Assembly: GCA_030544215.1 (NCBI GenBank)
Contig: JARZZO010000011.1
Location: 43,739,001 to 43,803,000 of the forward strand
Origin: Zantedeschia hybrid cultivar
Lineage: Eukaryota > Streptophyta > Magnoliopsida > Alismatales > Araceae
Reading direction: 5' to 3'
Length of the DNA: 64,000 bases
The notes below the pieces were generated by a model that did not search any database, was not told the origin of the DNA, and saw nothing but the letters and a program-made list of their open reading frames with translations. Shown here one piece after another: positions 1-10,735 of this stretch. The first letter of the stretch is position 1, and every line of letters starts with the position of its first letter. The position numbers and the translations under genes are program-made.

Positions 1-457
1 CACAAGTAGGAAACACCGACCCGCTGAGACCAAACAGTAACCCCTCGGATAGAACGCAAGCTACTCCGGCCCAACTGGCTCAGGTGGTTACTCCTTCCCT
101 CAGCACGAGTGACTCTCCGAATGTACCACTCCGACACCGGTACTAGCTGACCCCGGGGTTCACCAGGTGACCCTCTCTCACTAGGCGTCACCCCGCCCAC
201 GCCCCCACCGGCGCTGTGCTCACGCCCCCACCAGCACAGGGTGATAAAGCGCTACAATGTCACTCCAGGTCTACAGTAACTCAAAACACCAAAACCCGGC
301 ACGGTACGATCCGGTCACGTGAAAAGCCCGAGATCGCACTACACACAACGCAGTGCCATCTGATCATGAAGAAACCGAGTATACTAAAGCATGCACTAAC
401 CAACTATCTAGCAGTATGAATACATTTTACTAGCATGAATTAATGTTGTTCTGTCCT

Positions 458-936
458 GAATCGCGTCGCCCGAGGCCGACGCCATTCAAGTTCCCTAAAC
501 TGGTTCATAAAACAGAGGCCACGGGAATCTGGCCTAAAAGGCGTCGACACCAGCGGTCGTCTTTTGAAACACGTCGACGTCCTCAGACGCCATTCACACC
601 GAAAATCCAGGAATTCCAGAAAATATTAATCAGGAGATTTCTGCCTTAAAAGGCGTCATGGTTATCCGACGCTTATTCAAATCGCGTCGCCCATCCATGA
701 CGCCTTTTAGTCCCAGAATCCCGAGCTGACGGACCCATAGTCGGGGTGATTTCCTGCCTAAATGGCGTCATGGTGTCCCGACGTCCTTCTAAAAGGCGTC
801 GACCACCCATGACGTCATTTAGCGCCAGAACCCCTAACCTGCGAAACCTCAAATAGGGGAGGTTTCTGTCCTAAAACGCGTCGTACTGCCCTGACGTCCT
901 TCTAAAAGGCGTCGACCAGGCACGACGCCGTTTAGC
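458..936. repeat. Dyad cluster: nine 34-bp GCGTC-N10-GACGC units
   Basis: Units begin near 458, 534, 570, 645, 677, 757, 790, 872 and 902. Each has an arm like CTRAAWSGCGTC, ten unconserved bases, and the inverted arm GACGCSWTTYAG. After the first unit they come in back-to-back pairs, and the pairs repeat about every 112 bp (534, 645, 757, 872). The spacer length holds at 10 even where arm bases have changed. Confidence 0.85.
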
Positions 937-1482
937 GCCAGAAACCTGGTTCCCTGGTTCGAACCGAGGGTTTCTACCTTAACCCCAAATGCCCCGAAAA
1001 AGCCCCAAAACGGAAAGGGGGAGGAAGAGAAGTTCATCCACCACAACATGCTACGAAACCACGATCACAAGCACGGCTATTCCCACAAGAAAACCCCCTA
1101 AACATGCTCATTCTAGCCCAAAACACCTCACATCATGCTTAAGAAAACACGAGCAGCACATACAAGGTTCGTCCCCCTACCGGATACTTGAACTCCTCCT
1201 GGCTCCGTGTCGCCGAACCGCCGCACCGCAGACCGCCGCCGGTACCCTCGAGGACGCCGCCACTCCGCCGGGACGTCGGCCGCCGTCCGGAGAATGGAAC
1301 GCCGCGAAGGAAGTGGTGGTGGCAAAGGCGAGAGGTAAGGAGGCGTTGGAGTGGTGGAAGAGGAAGAAGAGGAAGGGAAAGGGGAAGAGTGAAATCGGAG
1401 GAGGCGGAGAGGGAGAGGAGAGAGAGTGAAAGGTGAGAAATGAGGGAAAGAAAGGAGGGCTCGCGGGGGTCATTAGAAACTA

Positions 1483-1798
1483 CCTAAAACGCGTCGAGCG
1501 AAAAGGACGCCTATCAGATGACAGGACGGGCCGTACTGACAGCTGTCTGAAACGCGTCGACCTCCACGGACGCCGTTCAGCTGACATGTCCGGCACCGTA
1601 CACTGACATCGCAGGGTGGCATTCTGAATCGCGTCGTCCATCATGGACGCCGTTTAGACGACAAGACAGGGGCCGTACTCTCGCGGCCCGAAACCCGCCC
1701 ACGTGGCGTCCACGTGGCGCAACAGCAAATCGCCTAAATGGCGTCCACCTATCAAGACACCGTTTGAAACGCGTCGTGATGTGTAGACGTCATTCAGA
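1483..1798. repeat. Dyad cluster: five 34-bp units
   Basis: Units begin near 1485, 1547, 1623, 1733 and 1767. In element sense this cluster is at the start of the LTR (U3), and the larger cluster at 458-936 lies further downstream. The last two units abut. Confidence 0.85.
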
Positions 1799-1886
1799 AG
1801 AAATTCTGCAGACCCCACAGGGTCCGACCCAGGGGATCCGGCCCGAAACCGACCCGAAAACCGAACCCAAAACCTCAGTCCTTACA

Positions 1887-1904
1887 TTCTCCCCACCTTA
1901 AAAG
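1887..1904 (-). promoter_or_regulatory. Polypurine tract of Tekay-1
   Basis: On the minus strand the bases just before the 3' LTR read CTTTTAAGGTGGGGAGAA. This is a purine run directly abutting the LTR start TGTAAGG, as needed for plus-strand priming. Tekay-2 has the matching tract at 33365-33382. Confidence 0.85.
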
Positions 1905-2175
1905 AATTTCGTCCTCGAAATTGCCTGCTACAGGTAACGAGGGCGAAAATGCCTCCACTGCCAACTCTCATGGGAACTTACCAAAAAGGGTAGGGAACTG
2001 CTTCCCAGCATCTCAATCACGCGCCCCTAGGTCGCCTTGCTCCCGGAGCGATACTGTCAAAATACTCAGTCCACAGATGCAACCTTGCTCCGGAGGACCT
2101 GTCACTAGTGATTCTCAAAACGCACTAGACACTCTGGAAAGGACAAGCCCTAAGCGACCTCAAGTCCTGAAAGTT

Positions 2176-2735
2176 CTAACACCTGGGCGGATCCAGAACA
2201 CTCCTCTGCAACGAAACACGAAACGCATCGTGCACTCCCGCAAGACTGAACGGCAAGGTTGGCTGGTAATCTTCCCCGATTCGAGCGAGAACGGGAAGAG
2301 GCCCAGTACGGCACGGACTCAGCTTACCTTGCTTCGCAAATCTCTTCACACCCATGGAGGGCGAGACTTGGAGAAACACGAGGTCTCCAACTTCAAACTC
2401 AATCGGTCTCTTACCGATGATAGCACAACTCTGGCAACCTAAGCACCCTGCCATACCAACCATGATCCTGCTAACTACCTCTTGCCAATCTCAGATTAGA
2501 TCACAAGGGATCGACACAGCCATCTAAACAATGCCTCATAAGGCGCCATGCCAATGCTAGAGTGGTATCTGCTATAGTACACAAAAACCCCACTTAAAAC
2601 CAATGCTGCTCCCAAGAACCTCCTCAGTCTAGGCAACATGCCACGAGCAAGACCTCTAAAATCCGAATGGCCCCCCTCTGACCGCCCATCAGCCTCGGGA
2701 TGATAGGCCAGGCTGAAGGCTAACCGCGTACTCAA
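2176..2735 (-). pseudogene. Tekay-1 integrase remnant
   Basis: Two minus-strand frames match successive parts of the Tekay-2 integrase. 2496-2735 holds a decayed core segment (SLAYHPEADGRSEGG, then YHSSIGMAPYEALF). 2176-2463 holds the C-terminal part (FEVGDLVFLQVSPSMGVKRF and the GP-containing segment that aligns with the GPY/F module). Frameshifts and small deletions separate the pieces, and the zinc-binding N-terminal part is not readable. There is no usable catalytic triad. Weak similarity to Tekay-2 continues between this piece and 3464. Confidence 0.8.
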
Positions 2736-3463
2736 AGTCTTCCAAAGACTCTTCCCACAATTAAGAAGTAAATCTCAAAGCCCGATCCGACATGATGGAT
2801 AAGGGCACATCGCGCAGAAAGAGATGATCTGACTCACAAACAACTCAGCCAACTTACCGACTGACCAGTCCTTCCTGATAGCCAGGAAGTGTACTGACGT
2901 AGTCAGCTGTTCAATGGTAATCCAGATCACGCTCCCTCCACCAGGGAATAAAACAATCCTAATACATGCCTCAAGTCACAAGCTCCCGTCTCCACACCGG
3001 GATCGGCAAGGACTGCAACCACGCTACTGCTGCGCCACTCTGATATTCCACTTTAACCTGCTGAAAATACAAGCACTCAACCACAGAATCAGTCCTATCC
3101 TTCTTCCTACTGGACCACCTCAACAATGGTACGCTTTACTCGATCTGGGAAGCATCATTTATCTAGAACAGTGTGCCTCCAAAAGGGACACCTGCGCACG
3201 TCCTTCACGGTCAAATCACAAAGTCTACCTCTAACCTGACTGTACTACTGCCCCACAATTCCACCTCTAAACTCTGGAGAATTTGCGGTAACTCTGCATC
3301 TGTCCTCTAAGTTTTAATTACGGTATGGTACACTGCTGGCCAACCTGGCTCCATCAGCCTCACGTGGAATCCGAAAGGGAGGTTCCACAGTTCGCTCAAA
3401 TAATCCCCATACAAATAATGCCTCTAGATCTATAGTGCAAACACCACAGCTGCCAACTCTAAG
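2736..3463 (-). pseudogene. Degraded Tekay-1 pol between integrase and RNase H pieces
   Basis: No long frame remains. Scattered nucleotide similarity to the Tekay-2 RNase H/integrase region can be followed, for example the segments corresponding to the 34,300-34,900 part of Tekay-2. It is broken by many small gaps. I see no separate gene. Confidence 0.55.
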
Positions 3464-3736
3464 TCATAGATGGATAGTCTCCTCGAGCTTCTTCCACTGC
3501 CTATAGGCCACAATCTTACCAAGTTGCATCAGAAACGCACCCAAACCTCGATGTGATGTAACTGAATACCCCACAAATCCACCGGAACCTGATAGAAGTA
3601 CCAACACTGGAGCCCAAGTGAGGCGAGTCTTCAACTTAATGAAACTCCGCTCACATTCCTCGGTCCACATGAGACGAACTCCCCTATGAGTCAACCTCAA
3701 TAAGGGGGGGTTGCTATCGAAAAATTCATGGACCAA
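3464..3736 (-). pseudogene. Tekay-1 RT-end/RNase H remnant
   Basis: This 90-residue minus-strand frame aligns with the Tekay-2 segment spanning the end of RT and the start of RNase H (LTHRGVRLMWTEECERSF, then a changed form of the SDASRRGLGAVLMQ segment). The RNase H aspartate of the SDAS motif is lost (SVTS here). The RT catalytic region upstream is absent, so this piece cannot be functional. Confidence 0.85.
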
Positions 3737-4055
3737 TCATCGGTAAAATCCTGCTAATGCCCTCAACGATCACACTCTTACACGGGGCTCCCCCACACAC
3801 AATCCATCAATCAAATCAATACTAAACTAATTATGAGCCATGATTCCACCAAAATTGATAGACCAACATCATAATATAACAACCTTACAAGGTACACATT
3901 ACAATACCAAATCATCTCCACGACTCAAAATACATAGAGAGTGCCATAAGAGTTCACAACCACTACCTCATAAGACAAGATAAGAGTGTTCATCTATCCC
4001 CGCACCACGGATCTCCACAAAAAGGGCATACAACACTACATAAGGTACCGGGCTC
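3737..4055 (-). other. Tekay-1 deletion junction between gag and RNase H remnants
   Basis: In Tekay-2 the equivalent interval holds protease and most of RT, over 1.5 kb. Here about 320 bp remain, with no frame and no recognised motif. The main internal deletion of the element must lie in or near this stretch. Confidence 0.6.
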
Positions 4056-5096
4056 CTACTGACCACTCGGCCCCCGACTCGTCTTATTTTTCTGGGGACA
4101 GTTCCTCACGAGATGTCCCCTCCTGCCACAGCCAAAACAGCTACCAGCGACCAATGAACATGCCCGGTTACCGTGATACCTACTATAACGGGGACAATAA
4201 TCTGCTGCATCATGACTCTTTCCCTGCTGCCTGCTAGCCTCAGTCTGCATCTGTTGGGCCGAACCGTCCTCATCTTCATCACGTGACGTCCCTTGGGACC
4301 CGAATTCAAAGGAACTCGAACCGCCTGACGAAAGGACCGTTGATTTGCTCTTGCCTTGCTGCTTCCCTCGTACCGATCGCTCCAACTCTTTCGCCATTTG
4401 CTGAAATTGAGTCTCCACTGCTGCCGCGCATCGAACCGCTGACGCCAGATCTCTACAACCCTGAGGTGCCACCATTGTCCTTAGATCATATCGGAGTCCA
4501 TCTACAAATCTCTCGGTTCTATATCTCTCCTGCTCAGATAAGTGTGGAACGAATCCTCCAAGAGCCACAAACTTCGCATGGTAATCTAAAACTGACATGT
4601 CATTTTGCACCAATTCCATAAACTCTCTTTCCTTGGTCTCCTGGACGTGCCTCGGAAAGTACTGTCCACTAAACTCTCTCACAAATGCCTCCCAAGGGAT
4701 CTCTCTCAAAGATCTATTTGCAAACATCCTTGTCTTGATGGTAACCCACCATTCATATGCATTATCCTTCAACAAATAGGTTGCCAACAAGGTCTTGTCA
4801 TTCTCAGCACATTCGAGAACGTCAAACGCCTTCTCCACTTCCTTAATCCAACGAGCTGCCTGGTCTGGGACTGGTCGACCTGTGAAAGAAGGGGTCTCCA
4901 ACCTCAAAAACCGCTCTAACACCGTAAACTGGTCAACTCGGGAATTGGATCCCTCGCTACCGTCTCCCTGCTGGTATCTACCCATAGCTCCAATCATAGC
5001 CTCCACGAAACGATCCACATTATGCCCTTCTGCCCCCGAACTACCATCGTCTGATCTCGTACCACGAGCCAACGAAACACTCTTCCTCGGCGCCAT
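4056..5096 (-). CDS. gag: Tekay-1 Gag
   Basis: This is the structural capsid protein of a Ty3/gypsy retrotransposon. The first frame opens with two methionines; the second (5096) matches the MAPRK start of Tekay-2. Residues about 60-200 form the retrotransposon gag domain (LERFLRLETPSFTGRPVP, then YLLKDNAYEWW). The C-terminus has an intact CCHC zinc knuckle, CFGCGRRGHLVRNC. The frame then stops shortly after (SRGPSGQ). It could still make a Gag-sized protein of about 346 residues, although pol is gone. A non-autonomous Gag-only element is possible, but a relic is equally likely. Confidence 0.85.
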   Translation of the reverse strand: MAPRKSVSLARGTRSDDGSSGAEGHNVDRFVEAMIGAMGRYQQGDGSEGSNSRVDQFTVLERFLRLETPSFTGRPVPDQAARWIKEVEKAFDVLECAENDKTLLATYLLKDNAYEWWVTIKTRMFANRSLREIPWEAFVREFSGQYFPRHVQETKEREFMELVQNDMSVLDYHAKFVALGGFVPHLSEQERYRTERFVDGLRYDLRTMVAPQGCRDLASAVRCAAAVETQFQQMAKELERSVRGKQQGKSKSTVLSSGGSSSFEFGSQGTSRDEDEDGSAQQMQTEASRQQGKSHDAADYCPRYSRYHGNRACSLVAGSCFGCGRRGHLVRNCPQKNKTSRGPSGQ

Positions 5097-5236
5097 CACT
5101 ACCTCACGAACGCGAAAATCAACACAAACACGTCAAAACCTATCACTCTACACCAGTAGCCATCGCCTGTACAGACTCGTACTTATTGTTGGACTACGAT
5201 ATCTAACCCAGTTTACCACTTACTCGGCCAGACTAT

Positions 5237-5248
5237 GCTCTGATACCA
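5237..5248 (-). promoter_or_regulatory. Primer-binding site of Tekay-1, initiator Met-tRNA
   Basis: Read on the minus strand this is TGGTATCAGAGC, the usual plant complement to the 3' end of initiator Met-tRNA. It lies two bases inside the 5' LTR end. Confidence 0.92.
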
Positions 5249-6353
5249 ACTGTAACGACCCGCCATCCTATGACCAGAGACCCGGTCACTAAATGGATGT
5301 CGGCCCATTAACTGTAGGTTCACACCCGGATCTTATATACACATCTGGAGGAGTAAGCGTTAAACAAGATTAAATATAACATTCACACGGACTACAAGGA
5401 GGTACAGTGCGCAGGAGGTAAAATAATAGAGTCCGTACACAGTCCAACAATAATTACATGTCCAACAAATTAATTAAGTACAGGCAGAAATAAAGTACAA
5501 CAACATCGGGGCATACCCCGGGAACTGAGATAGCTGCTGGTCCGCACACCAAGGAGAACACCACGCGCCGCCACACGCCACAAGGTCTACACCTGAAAAT
5601 GCAGGGAGTGAGCCACACCAAAATTGGGCTCAGTAGGGATCATCCGATCCCCTGCCTCCCACACACACACCCACAAGTGCAGTAGCAGAGATACAAATAA
5701 TAAGGCAAGTAAAGCTGTAACACACTACTCCTAAAACCTCGATATGAATCATGTGCCTTCGGAATGTAACATGCATATTTCTAAAATTATTCTATCAAGG
5801 AGCCTACAACTCCCGTCTCGGTAAAACACGTCAACCACTCCTCCGAAAGTGGGAAACACCAACCACACAGCCGTAAGTGGGAAACACCGTCCACACAAGC
5901 ACAAGTAGGAAACACCGACCCGCTGAGACCAAACAGTAACCCCTCGGATAGCACGCTAGCTACTCCGGCCCAACTGGCTCAGGTGGTTACTCCTTCCCTC
6001 AGCACGAGTGACTCTCCGAATGTACCACTCCGACACCGGTACTAGCTGCCGGGGTTCACCAGGTGACCCTCTCTCACTAGGCGTCACCCCGCCCACGCCC
6101 CCACCGGCGCTGTGCTCACGCCCCCACCAGCACAGGGTGATAAAGCGCTACAATGTCACTCCAGGTCCACAGTAACTCAAAACACCAAAACCCGGCACGG
6201 TACGATCCGGTCACGTGAAAAGCCCGCGATCGCACTACACACAACGCAGTGCCATCTGATCATGAAGAAACCGAGTATACTAAAGCATGCACTAACCAAC
6301 TATCTAGCAGTATGAATACATTTTACTGGCATGAATTAATGTTGTTCTGTCCT

Positions 6354-6834
6354 GAATCGCGTCGCCCGAGGCCGACGCCATTCAAGTTCCCTAAACTGGT
6401 TCATAAAACAGAGGCCACGAGAATCTGGCCTAAAAGGCGTCGACACCAGCGGTCGCCTTTTGAAACGCGTCGACGTCCTCAGACGCCATTCACACCGAAA
6501 ATCTAGGAATTCCAGAAAACATTAATCAGGAGATTTCTGCCTTAAAAGGCGTCATGGTTACCCGATGCTTATTCAAATCGCGTCGCCCATCCATGACGTC
6601 TTTTAGTCCCAGAATCCCGAGCTGACGGACCCACAGTCGGGGTGATTTCCTGCCTAAATGGCGTCATGGTGTCCCGACGTCCTTCTAAAAGGCGTCGACC
6701 ACCCATGACGTCATTTAGCGCCAGAACCCCTAACCTGCGAAACCTCGAACAGGGGAGGTTTCTGCCCTAAAACGCGTCGTACTGCCCTGACGTCCTTCTA
6801 AAAGGCGTCGACCAGGCACGACGCCGTTTAGCGC
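6354..6834. repeat. Dyad cluster (nine units), 5' LTR of Tekay-1
   Basis: This is the same arrangement as 458-936. It has nine GCGTC-N10-GACGC units, with four back-to-back pairs repeating about every 112 bp. Substitutions between the two LTR copies fall in arms as well as spacers. Confidence 0.85.
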
Positions 6835-7378
6835 CAGAAACCTGGTTCCCTGGTTCGAACCGAGGGTTTCTCCCTTAACCCCAAATGCCCCGAAAAAGCC
6901 CCAAAACGGAAAGGGAGAGGAAGAGAAGTTCATCCACCACAACATGCTACAAAACCACGATCACAAGCACGGCTATTCCCACAAGAAAACCCCCTAAACA
7001 TGCTCATTCTAGCCCAAAACACCTCACATCATGCTTAAGAAAACACGAGCAGCACATACAAGGTTCGTCCCCCTACCGGATACTTGAACTCCTCCTGGCT
7101 CCGTGTCGCCGAACCGCCGCACCGCAGACCGCCGCCGGTACCCTCGAGGACGCCGCCACTCCGCCGGGACGTCGGCCGCCGTCCGGAGAATGGAACGCCG
7201 CGAAGGAAGTGGTGGTGGCAAAGGCGAGAGGTAAGGAGGCGTTGGAGTGGTGGAAGAGGAAGAAGAGGAAGGGAAAGGGGAAGAGTGAAATCGGAGGAGG
7301 CGGAGAGGGAGAGGAGAGAGAGTGAAAGGTGAGAAATGAGGGAAAGAAAGGAGGGCTCGCGGGGGTCATCAGAAACTA

Positions 7379-7694
7379 CCTAAAATGCGTCGAGCGAAAA
7401 GGACGCCTATCAGATGACAGGACGGGCCGTACTGACAGCTGTCTGAAACGCGTCGACCTCCACGGACGCCGTTCAGCTGACATGTCAGGCACCATACACT
7501 GACATCGCAGGGTGGCAGTCTGAATTGCGTCGTCCATCATGGACGCCGTTCAGACGACAAGACAGGGGCCGTACTCTCTCGGCCCGAAACCCGCCCACGT
7601 GGCGTCCACGTGGCGCAACAGCAAATCGCCTAAATGGCGTCCACCTATCAAGACGCCGTTTGAAACGCGTCGTGATGTGTAGACGTCATTCAGA
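7379..7694. repeat. Dyad cluster (five units), 5' LTR of Tekay-1
   Basis: Counterpart of 1483-1798. One unit here reads GACGCC where the left copy has GACACC (near 1765), so the left copy has lost a consensus base. Confidence 0.85.
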
Positions 7695-7782
7695 AGAAAT
7701 TCTCCAGACCCCACAGGGTCCGACCCAGGGGATCCGGCCCGAAACCGACCCGAAAACCGAACCCGAAACCTCAGTCCTTACA

Positions 7783-8396
7783 GTACCCATAAACCATTAC
7801 TCTTGGATAAGGGAGGAGTCGGGCATCCCACTTGAAATTCACATCACCTGGGCACCTCTTGATTTATGGTGGGGGGGGAGGGGTGTGGATCTCTTACCTA
7901 TTCCAAACTTCGGTAAACCTGATATCATCTCAGACATTCTATAGCTCACTGATTGGTCAACTTCACCAGAATCATTTGAGCCTCCCTATCTCGAAGAGCA
8001 CATCTATCTTATTCCTGATCATTCTCTTATCCTTGACACAAGCCATTTTGTGGAGTTTCAACAATCCTCCAACATCTTAACTCAGTCTCACCTCAACATT
8101 ATGAATGTCAATCCTAAAACTGAGATTGCGAGTGAACATGGTACGAATAACAAGAACCGAATTGATGTGTTCAATACGTATAGAGATCTTAATTGCACAG
8201 AGGAATATCATATAATCTATGACATTATTTTTAATACTAGAAGTCCTCCATTACTTCCCCACCAAGTGGGTCCATTCAGACTGCTAGACCCACCATGGTT
8301 TGTGACGCTTGCCAAAATGAGAATATGGCGTAAGCTTACTGGGGGAGTGAAGACGTTAAACTTAGCACTGATTGCAAGGCAACCCAATGTTTTTAG
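7783..8396 (+). mobile_element. Left half of a split Athila-like Ty3/gypsy element (post-pol region)
   Basis: No intact protein is present. The end of this stretch (8350-8396) has a segment that I recognise from the region just after pol in Athila-type elements: GACGTTAAACTTAGC, then GGCAACCCAATG. The matching continuation (a G-rich tract after a post-pol spacer) is found at 60981 onward, across the shell insertion. An open frame at 8050-8562 runs across the insertion boundary at 8397 and so is not a gene. Assignment to Athila is from memory of the family layout. Confidence 0.55.
8392..8396. other. Left target-site duplication of the shell element (TTTAG)
   Basis: TTTAG stands directly before the LTR start TGTTAG at 8397, and the same five bases follow the LTR end at 60980. 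A five-base match by chance would be about 1 in 1000. The continuity of the flanking Athila-like sequence supports a true duplication. Confidence 0.7.
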
Positions 8397-9932
8397 TGTT
8401 AGTCTTAGGTTGCCTACAAGCCAATCTGACTATGTAAATCTCGTTCATTTATTAAATAAAGTGGCATTCTATTCATTATGTATAATTCGTTTTAGTTATC
8501 GTCTCATAATGAAGTCCGTGAATATGTACGACAGTGATCAGATTATGATGAGATCATACTAATGAAACTGATCACTTAAACACACATATTCTTAATAGTT
8601 CATAGTTGAAGGATATCCGAGAAGGACATCGGGTATCCGGTTAGACTAGTATAGATTACTCATGTTCATACGCTGAGGCTGACTGATCTCATAATCACTA
8701 GTGTGGAGACACTAAGGCAAATCTGAAGGTGCTCATTAGAGAATGAGTTCATTGAATTGATCCGAATGAATTGCTGGATGGTATAGTACCTCACTGTTAA
8801 CTAGCTTGATTCTATTATCACAGTTGCGTGAATGGTCTTCGGACCTGAGACACCAAGGACACCTTGTCGGTGGAGTTCTGTGCTTTGACCTTAGTTTATG
8901 AATCTCTATTTACGAGATTCTAAACAGCCAAGGATCGGATACAGTGAAATATCGTCGAAGGGAATTGAGTGTCAATAAGGAATCATTCACTCTCGGTACT
9001 TAGAGAGAGAATGCTCTAGGAAGGATACGTGGAAGTCCCTGGCCAGGGCAGACAATAATATCGAGAAAAGAGTTTTCTGACATTATATGGCAACATCCGA
9101 TTCAAGTGAGTCGACTGGTCAGGGTTTGACGGTACACCATATCCTGAGTTGACTCGAGAGCATTGTACGAATGAAGGATTATATCCACGCAGTAACTGTT
9201 GGCGGAAAGGTTCCATGAGTGGGTTACTTAACCCCGATACCTTCCGGGTTTACGCGGTGTTGCTTGGCACCCAACGTGATCAGAGGTCCGATCGAATTTA
9301 ATATGTGATATTAATTCGATTGATTAATAAATTAATAATGAGTTATTAATTGATTAATCAGGTCAGTGATGAGTCACTGGATTATTAGGCCATTAACCGG
9401 ACTGGTTATTGGGCTTAGAGGATCACACGCAAATGATTCTCAAGGCCATGGATAATAAGTGTGTTTTATATTAAACTAGGGGTTTTTATGAAAAACTGCA
9501 CGGTTAATATAAAAGATAGCGAACAGGCTGAGCAGGCCAGACTACTGCTAACCCTAGCTGCCCCCTCCTCTCTTCCTCTCTCTTGCTGGCGCCCCAGGCC
9601 AGCCCTATTCTCCAGGTCTGCTCCGCCGCTTCTCCGACTCCCGTTCGACGAGAAATCGACCGCGCGTTGCGGCAATCATTGTGGCAAAGAGCGAAAGGTT
9701 CGTGGTTACGACGAGCGAGGAACGTGAGGATATCTACCGCGAGGAGGATTGCGTGGACTACACTAGAGGCCGGGCATCTTTGCGGCTGGCGGTGTCACAC
9801 CGACGGAACCAATCGATTGCGGGTTTGAATCTGTGCAAGGTAATACTCGATTAGCAAACATCCGATTTCTGTTTTATCGAAACGGAAAATAGATCATTAT
9901 CACGAAAAATTTTATTTTCGCTACGTGAGCGA
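8397..9932 (+). repeat. 5' LTR of the old 'shell' copia-type element
   Basis: The start TGTTAGTCTTAGG and the following AAGCCAATC match, in opposite orientation, the LTR ends of copia-2 and copia-3 (TGTTAGTATTAG...AAGCCAATC). Homology runs to about 9932 and then stops before the expected CCAACA end, where the Tat element begins. It differs from its partner LTR (50379-51449 plus 60750-60980) by roughly 10% in the stretches I aligned, so the insertion is old. Open frames in this interval are short and I believe none. Confidence 0.8.
9508..9515 (+). promoter_or_regulatory. TATA box of the shell LTR
   Basis: TATAAAAG lies at the place matching the TATA boxes of the copia-2 and copia-3 LTRs (which are on the opposite strand there), followed by a conserved GATAGCGAA segment. 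Confidence 0.6.
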
Positions 9933-10627
9933 TGTGAGTGCTTAGAATGACTGTGTGATTAACATGAAAAATCTATGTTGTTTAAGTGAAAAATAAAGCC
10001 TATTAAAAAAAAACTACGTGAAGTGATCGCCAAAAACTTTTGACTTAAAAGTTCCAAAAGAAAGTTTGATCGCCTACCTGTTTAAATGCGGAAGATATTG
10101 AGTCCTTGATTTTCCCTCCTTCAGCCGGCTGAAAAAAGAGAGCCCTTCCTCTTCTTTTGTTCTTGCTGTTGAGGTTGAATTTGAGGATCGTCCAGAGTTC
10201 TTGTGATCTTGTGCTATTGATTTCCTTCCTTTTTGATTCCTCTTTTGTAAAAAAATAGAAAGAGAAATGAAGAAACAATGATGAGAACTTAAGTAGAAGC
10301 AGTATCCGTTCTAAATAGAGTTTTGAACATGCAACTAAACAGCAAACTTACTTGTTGAATGGCTTTTGAAACAGGTTTTGAAAAGAATGCTAGTGTTGTG
10401 TGTTGCATGGAGTGATGATGAATGCAAGATTAATGAAGATATGAAATGAAAATGCAGAAATGAAACACTTATGCCGATTGGATGAAGCCCTTGAATTGGA
10501 TGAAGAATGGACGCCGACTTCTGGAAATAGCAGCGCTTCGGCGTTTGGACGTCGTTGCTTCGATCTTCAATCACTAACTCTGATTCTAACTTCTCTCTCT
10601 TTTTTTTTTAACTTTCAAGATGCAAGG

Positions 10628-10635
10628 TATTTATA
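10628..10635 (-). promoter_or_regulatory. TATA box of the Tat LTR
   Basis: The minus strand reads TATAAATA, followed by a purine-rich stretch. Its position inside the LTR, with the dyad cluster 100-400 bp upstream, fits a U3 promoter. Confidence 0.6.
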
Positions 10636-10735
10636 GACTTTTTCTGTGTCCGCGGATTTACATAGAAAAATCTAGGATTTATCCATCTTAACCAACAGAT
10701 AAATACAGATTAATTTATCTTTATCTGTAATTATC

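Larger units (their letters stand above)
1..1886 (-). repeat. 3' LTR of Tekay-1 (left end missing)
   Basis: This is a direct repeat of 5900-7782. On the plus strand it ends in CCTTACA, so in element sense the LTR begins TGTAAGG. It carries 14 copies of the 34-bp dyad in two clusters. The Arg/Pro-rich open frames between the clusters (about 990-1470) are the same in both LTRs, which is expected of LTR copies and is not evidence of coding. Confidence 0.92.
1..7782 (-). mobile_element. Tekay-1: Tekay/Del-type Ty3/gypsy element, internally deleted
   Basis: The element runs right to left. Its right LTR (5251-7782) matches the left sequence (1-1886), with window base 1 corresponding to base 5900, so about 650 bp of the left LTR lie outside the window. 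A primer-binding site and a polypurine tract sit in the expected places. The interior is 3364 bp, against 4750 bp in the related Tekay-2. Gag is kept, but protease, most of RT and parts of integrase are gone. I count about 31 substitutions and one 3-bp gap over 1883 aligned LTR bases (about 98.3% identity), mostly transitions. The insertion is therefore recent although the interior is defective. The right flank is GTACC; the matching duplication would be left of the window. Confidence 0.9.
5251..7782 (-). repeat. 5' LTR of Tekay-1 (complete, 2532 bp)
   Basis: The plus strand starts TGTAACGACCCG and ends CCTTACA, giving TG...CA ends. The LTR matches 1-1886 over its shared part. It holds 14 dyads, at the same places as in the left LTR. 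The family resemblance to the Tekay-2 LTR is clear in the block around 5900-6310. Confidence 0.93.

Noticed and set aside
458..491. Dyads as loxP/FRT-like recombination sites (34 bp, similar build)
   Set aside because: The likeness in length is probably chance. The spacer is 10 and unconserved, whereas a recombinase site needs matching spacers, and no tyrosine recombinase is coded here.
458..936. Dyad clusters as a CRISPR array
   Set aside because: The units are inverted repeats with short free spacers, spacing between units is irregular, and this is plant nuclear DNA with no cas genes.
989..1473. Open frames of 80-150 codons in the Tekay LTRs on both strands, repeated at 6885-7369 and in weaker form at 32667-33117 and 39736-40186
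   Set aside because: They are identical because the LTRs are copies of each other. They are Arg/Pro- or Ser/Pro-rich low-complexity frames in a GC-rich block, overlap on both strands, and match no family.
5237..5248. tRNA gene
   Set aside because: Only 12 bases match the 3' end of initiator Met-tRNA. These and the like sites at 38101, 43111 and 59187 are primer-binding sites.
8050..8562. 170-codon frame as a gene
   Set aside because: It runs from the Athila-like flank across the insertion point at 8397 into an LTR, so it is a chance join.
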